64,000 nt of DNA. Origin: Psychrilyobacter piezotolerans. Its GTDB lineage: Bacteria; Fusobacteriota; Fusobacteriia; Fusobacteriales; Fusobacteriaceae. Positions 63,263 through 64,000 of the stretch are shown one piece after another. The stretch's first letter is position 1. Each line of letters opens with the position of its first letter. Location of the stretch: the NCBI RefSeq assembly GCF_003391055.1, contig NZ_QUAJ01000008.1:1-64000 (forward strand), read 5' to 3'. The notes under the pieces are model-generated. The model was not told the origin of the DNA. It was given only the letters and a program-made list of their open reading frames with translations, and made no database searches. Both the position numbers and the translations under genes were made by a program.

Positions 63263-63838
63263 TTATTTTATATTTTTAAAAGTTCCCCTTATGAAGTTGT
63301 CTCCAAAAAAGTATTTTAAAGAAATTTTTTCAAAGTTATTAACCTCAATAGTATTAAGGGTATCTCTGTTTAAATGGCAGCCCATTGCAAAGATCTTCCA
63401 TGCAGGAGTAAGGATATTTTGTAAGAAAAATAAAAAGTTCTTTTCATTTTTAATATGTTCCAGGACTAGAAGTTTTCCATTTGGCCGGCACACTCTTTTA
63501 GCTTCTTTCAATGCCTTATCAGGATCAGGAATTGTACACAGAGCCAGGGTTATCACTATAGTATCGAATGTATTATCATCAAAGGGCAGATCTTCTCCTG
63601 AAGCAGAAACTATCTCTATATTTTTCTCACCGATTTTTTTCTCAGCCTCCAGACTTAACTCCTTATCCGGCTCTACGGCTGTTACTCGATGCTTCGAATA
63701 AAATTCAAAGTTAACACCGGTTCCAGCTCCAAATTCTATAACTCTTCCTTCAATATTTTTTAGAAGGATACTTCTTTCCTTGTGCAGCATCTTTTTTTCG
63801 ACTTTACTCATTAATTTATCATATAGATAAGCCTTCAT
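63263..63838 (-). CDS. Class I SAM-dependent methyltransferase
   Basis: 191 residues. SAM-binding motif I VIEFGAGTGVNFEFY (about 34-48), motif II AVEPD (about 55-59) and ITLALCTIPDP (about 94-104), similar to UbiE/phospholipid N-methyltransferase-like enzymes. Substrate unknown. Start at ATG 63838 with AAAGGAG eight bases before; an upstream ATG at 63883 gives 15 extra residues without a site. Confidence 0.82.
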   Translation of the reverse strand: MKAYLYDKLMSKVEKKMLHKERSILLKNIEGRVIEFGAGTGVNFEFYSKHRVTAVEPDKELSLEAEKKIGEKNIEIVSASGEDLPFDDNTFDTIVITLALCTIPDPDKALKEAKRVCRPNGKLLVLEHIKNEKNFLFFLQNILTPAWKIFAMGCHLNRDTLNTIEVNNFEKISLKYFFGDNFIRGTFKNIK

Positions 63839-63913
63839 AGCCAGAACTCCTTTCCATTTTTTTCTATCAGTTGTTCCTTCCAATTTTTAAGAGTTTTTTT
63901 TAATAGCCTTCTT

Positions 63914-64000
63914 CTATTTCAGAAGCCTACCTACTGTTTTTATAAACTCTTGAATGATCTCAGGATCGTCTTTTTTTAATTTTTTAGCAACACAACTTTC
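63914..64000 (-). CDS. C-terminal end of an unidentified protein, cut by the window edge
   Basis: A frame enters from the right edge and ends at TAG (63916-63914) after 28 residues: ESCVAKKLKKDDPEIIQEF then IKTVGRLLK. It lies upstream of the methyltransferase gene in the same orientation, 75 bp apart. Too short to name. Confidence 0.5.
   Translation of the reverse strand, partial: ESCVAKKLKKDDPEIIQEFIKTVGRLLK

Overview
The window looks like the chromosome of a low-GC, fermentative, Gram-negative-type anaerobe, most likely a Fusobacteriota member near Psychrilyobacter, Ilyobacter or Propionigenium. This is inferred from gene content and AT-rich codon use; no rRNA marker is present. Supporting traits are pyruvate formate-lyase with its activase, an ion-pumping NQR/RNF-type complex, lipoprotein and periplasmic signals, a four-domain CoA-disulfide reductase/rhodanese/TusA/DsrE fusion and a LysO exporter split into two genes. 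I saw no tRNA, rRNA or CRISPR array.

Layout. 0-8.4 kb: META-domain lipoprotein, HtpX protease, RlmF methyltransferase, periplasmic rhodanese, a decayed fructose PTS operon (fruR-fruK intact, fruA missing IIA and most of IIB and internally deleted), a GGDEF protein and two small ORFs. 8.6-16.7 kb (minus strand): gate-domain membrane protein, pflA, pflB and a class I ribonucleotide reductase operon (nrdH-nrdA-nrdB). 16.8-23.5 kb (minus): a purine operon of NCS2 permease, three-subunit xanthine dehydrogenase, YqeC-like and MocA-like maturation factors, led by a guanine-type purine riboswitch with promoter and terminator. 23.5-30 kb (minus): a defence-like island with an HNH nuclease, an SMC/ABC-type ATPase split by a 17-bp tandem duplication and a KAP P-loop NTPase, followed by about 1 kb of decayed, repeat-rich DNA.

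30-41.3 kb: MATE exporter, WYL regulator, lepA, then a pyruvate dehydrogenase operon (lipA-pdhA-pdhB-pdhC-lpd) with lipB next to it. 41.4-43.1 kb: an MFS exporter whose frame begins at an ATA codon, behind a leader with an inverted-repeat operator, a tiny ORF and a terminator. 43.3-48.1 kb: nqrBCDEF without nqrA, followed by an unknown 85-aa helical protein and a cNMP-binding-domain protein with no DNA-binding domain. 48.2-52.4 kb: SsuABC/ThiXYZ-type ABC transporter, two-part LysO exporter, a 54-aa protein and a secreted KPEK-rich protein.

52.4-64 kb: PHP phosphoesterase, a 27-aa membrane peptide gene with its own terminator, a broken small-gene pair, CorA, a short MscS-like channel, a triple-repeat probable beta-trefoil protein, the four-domain sulfur enzyme, a Spy-like/SHOCT pair, aspartokinase, a fatty acid hydroxylase family protein, a metal-binding HMA gene interrupted by a stop codon, and a methyltransferase.

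Themes: pyruvate can be split by PFL or oxidised by a lipoylated PDH complex; the NADH from PDH could feed the Na+-pumping complex (inference). Several genes are freshly broken by small lesions (17-bp duplication, one-base A-tract loss, nonsense codon, in-frame deletion). A dispersed two-hairpin element recurs in intergenic DNA at about 8.5, 29.7 and 40.5 kb.
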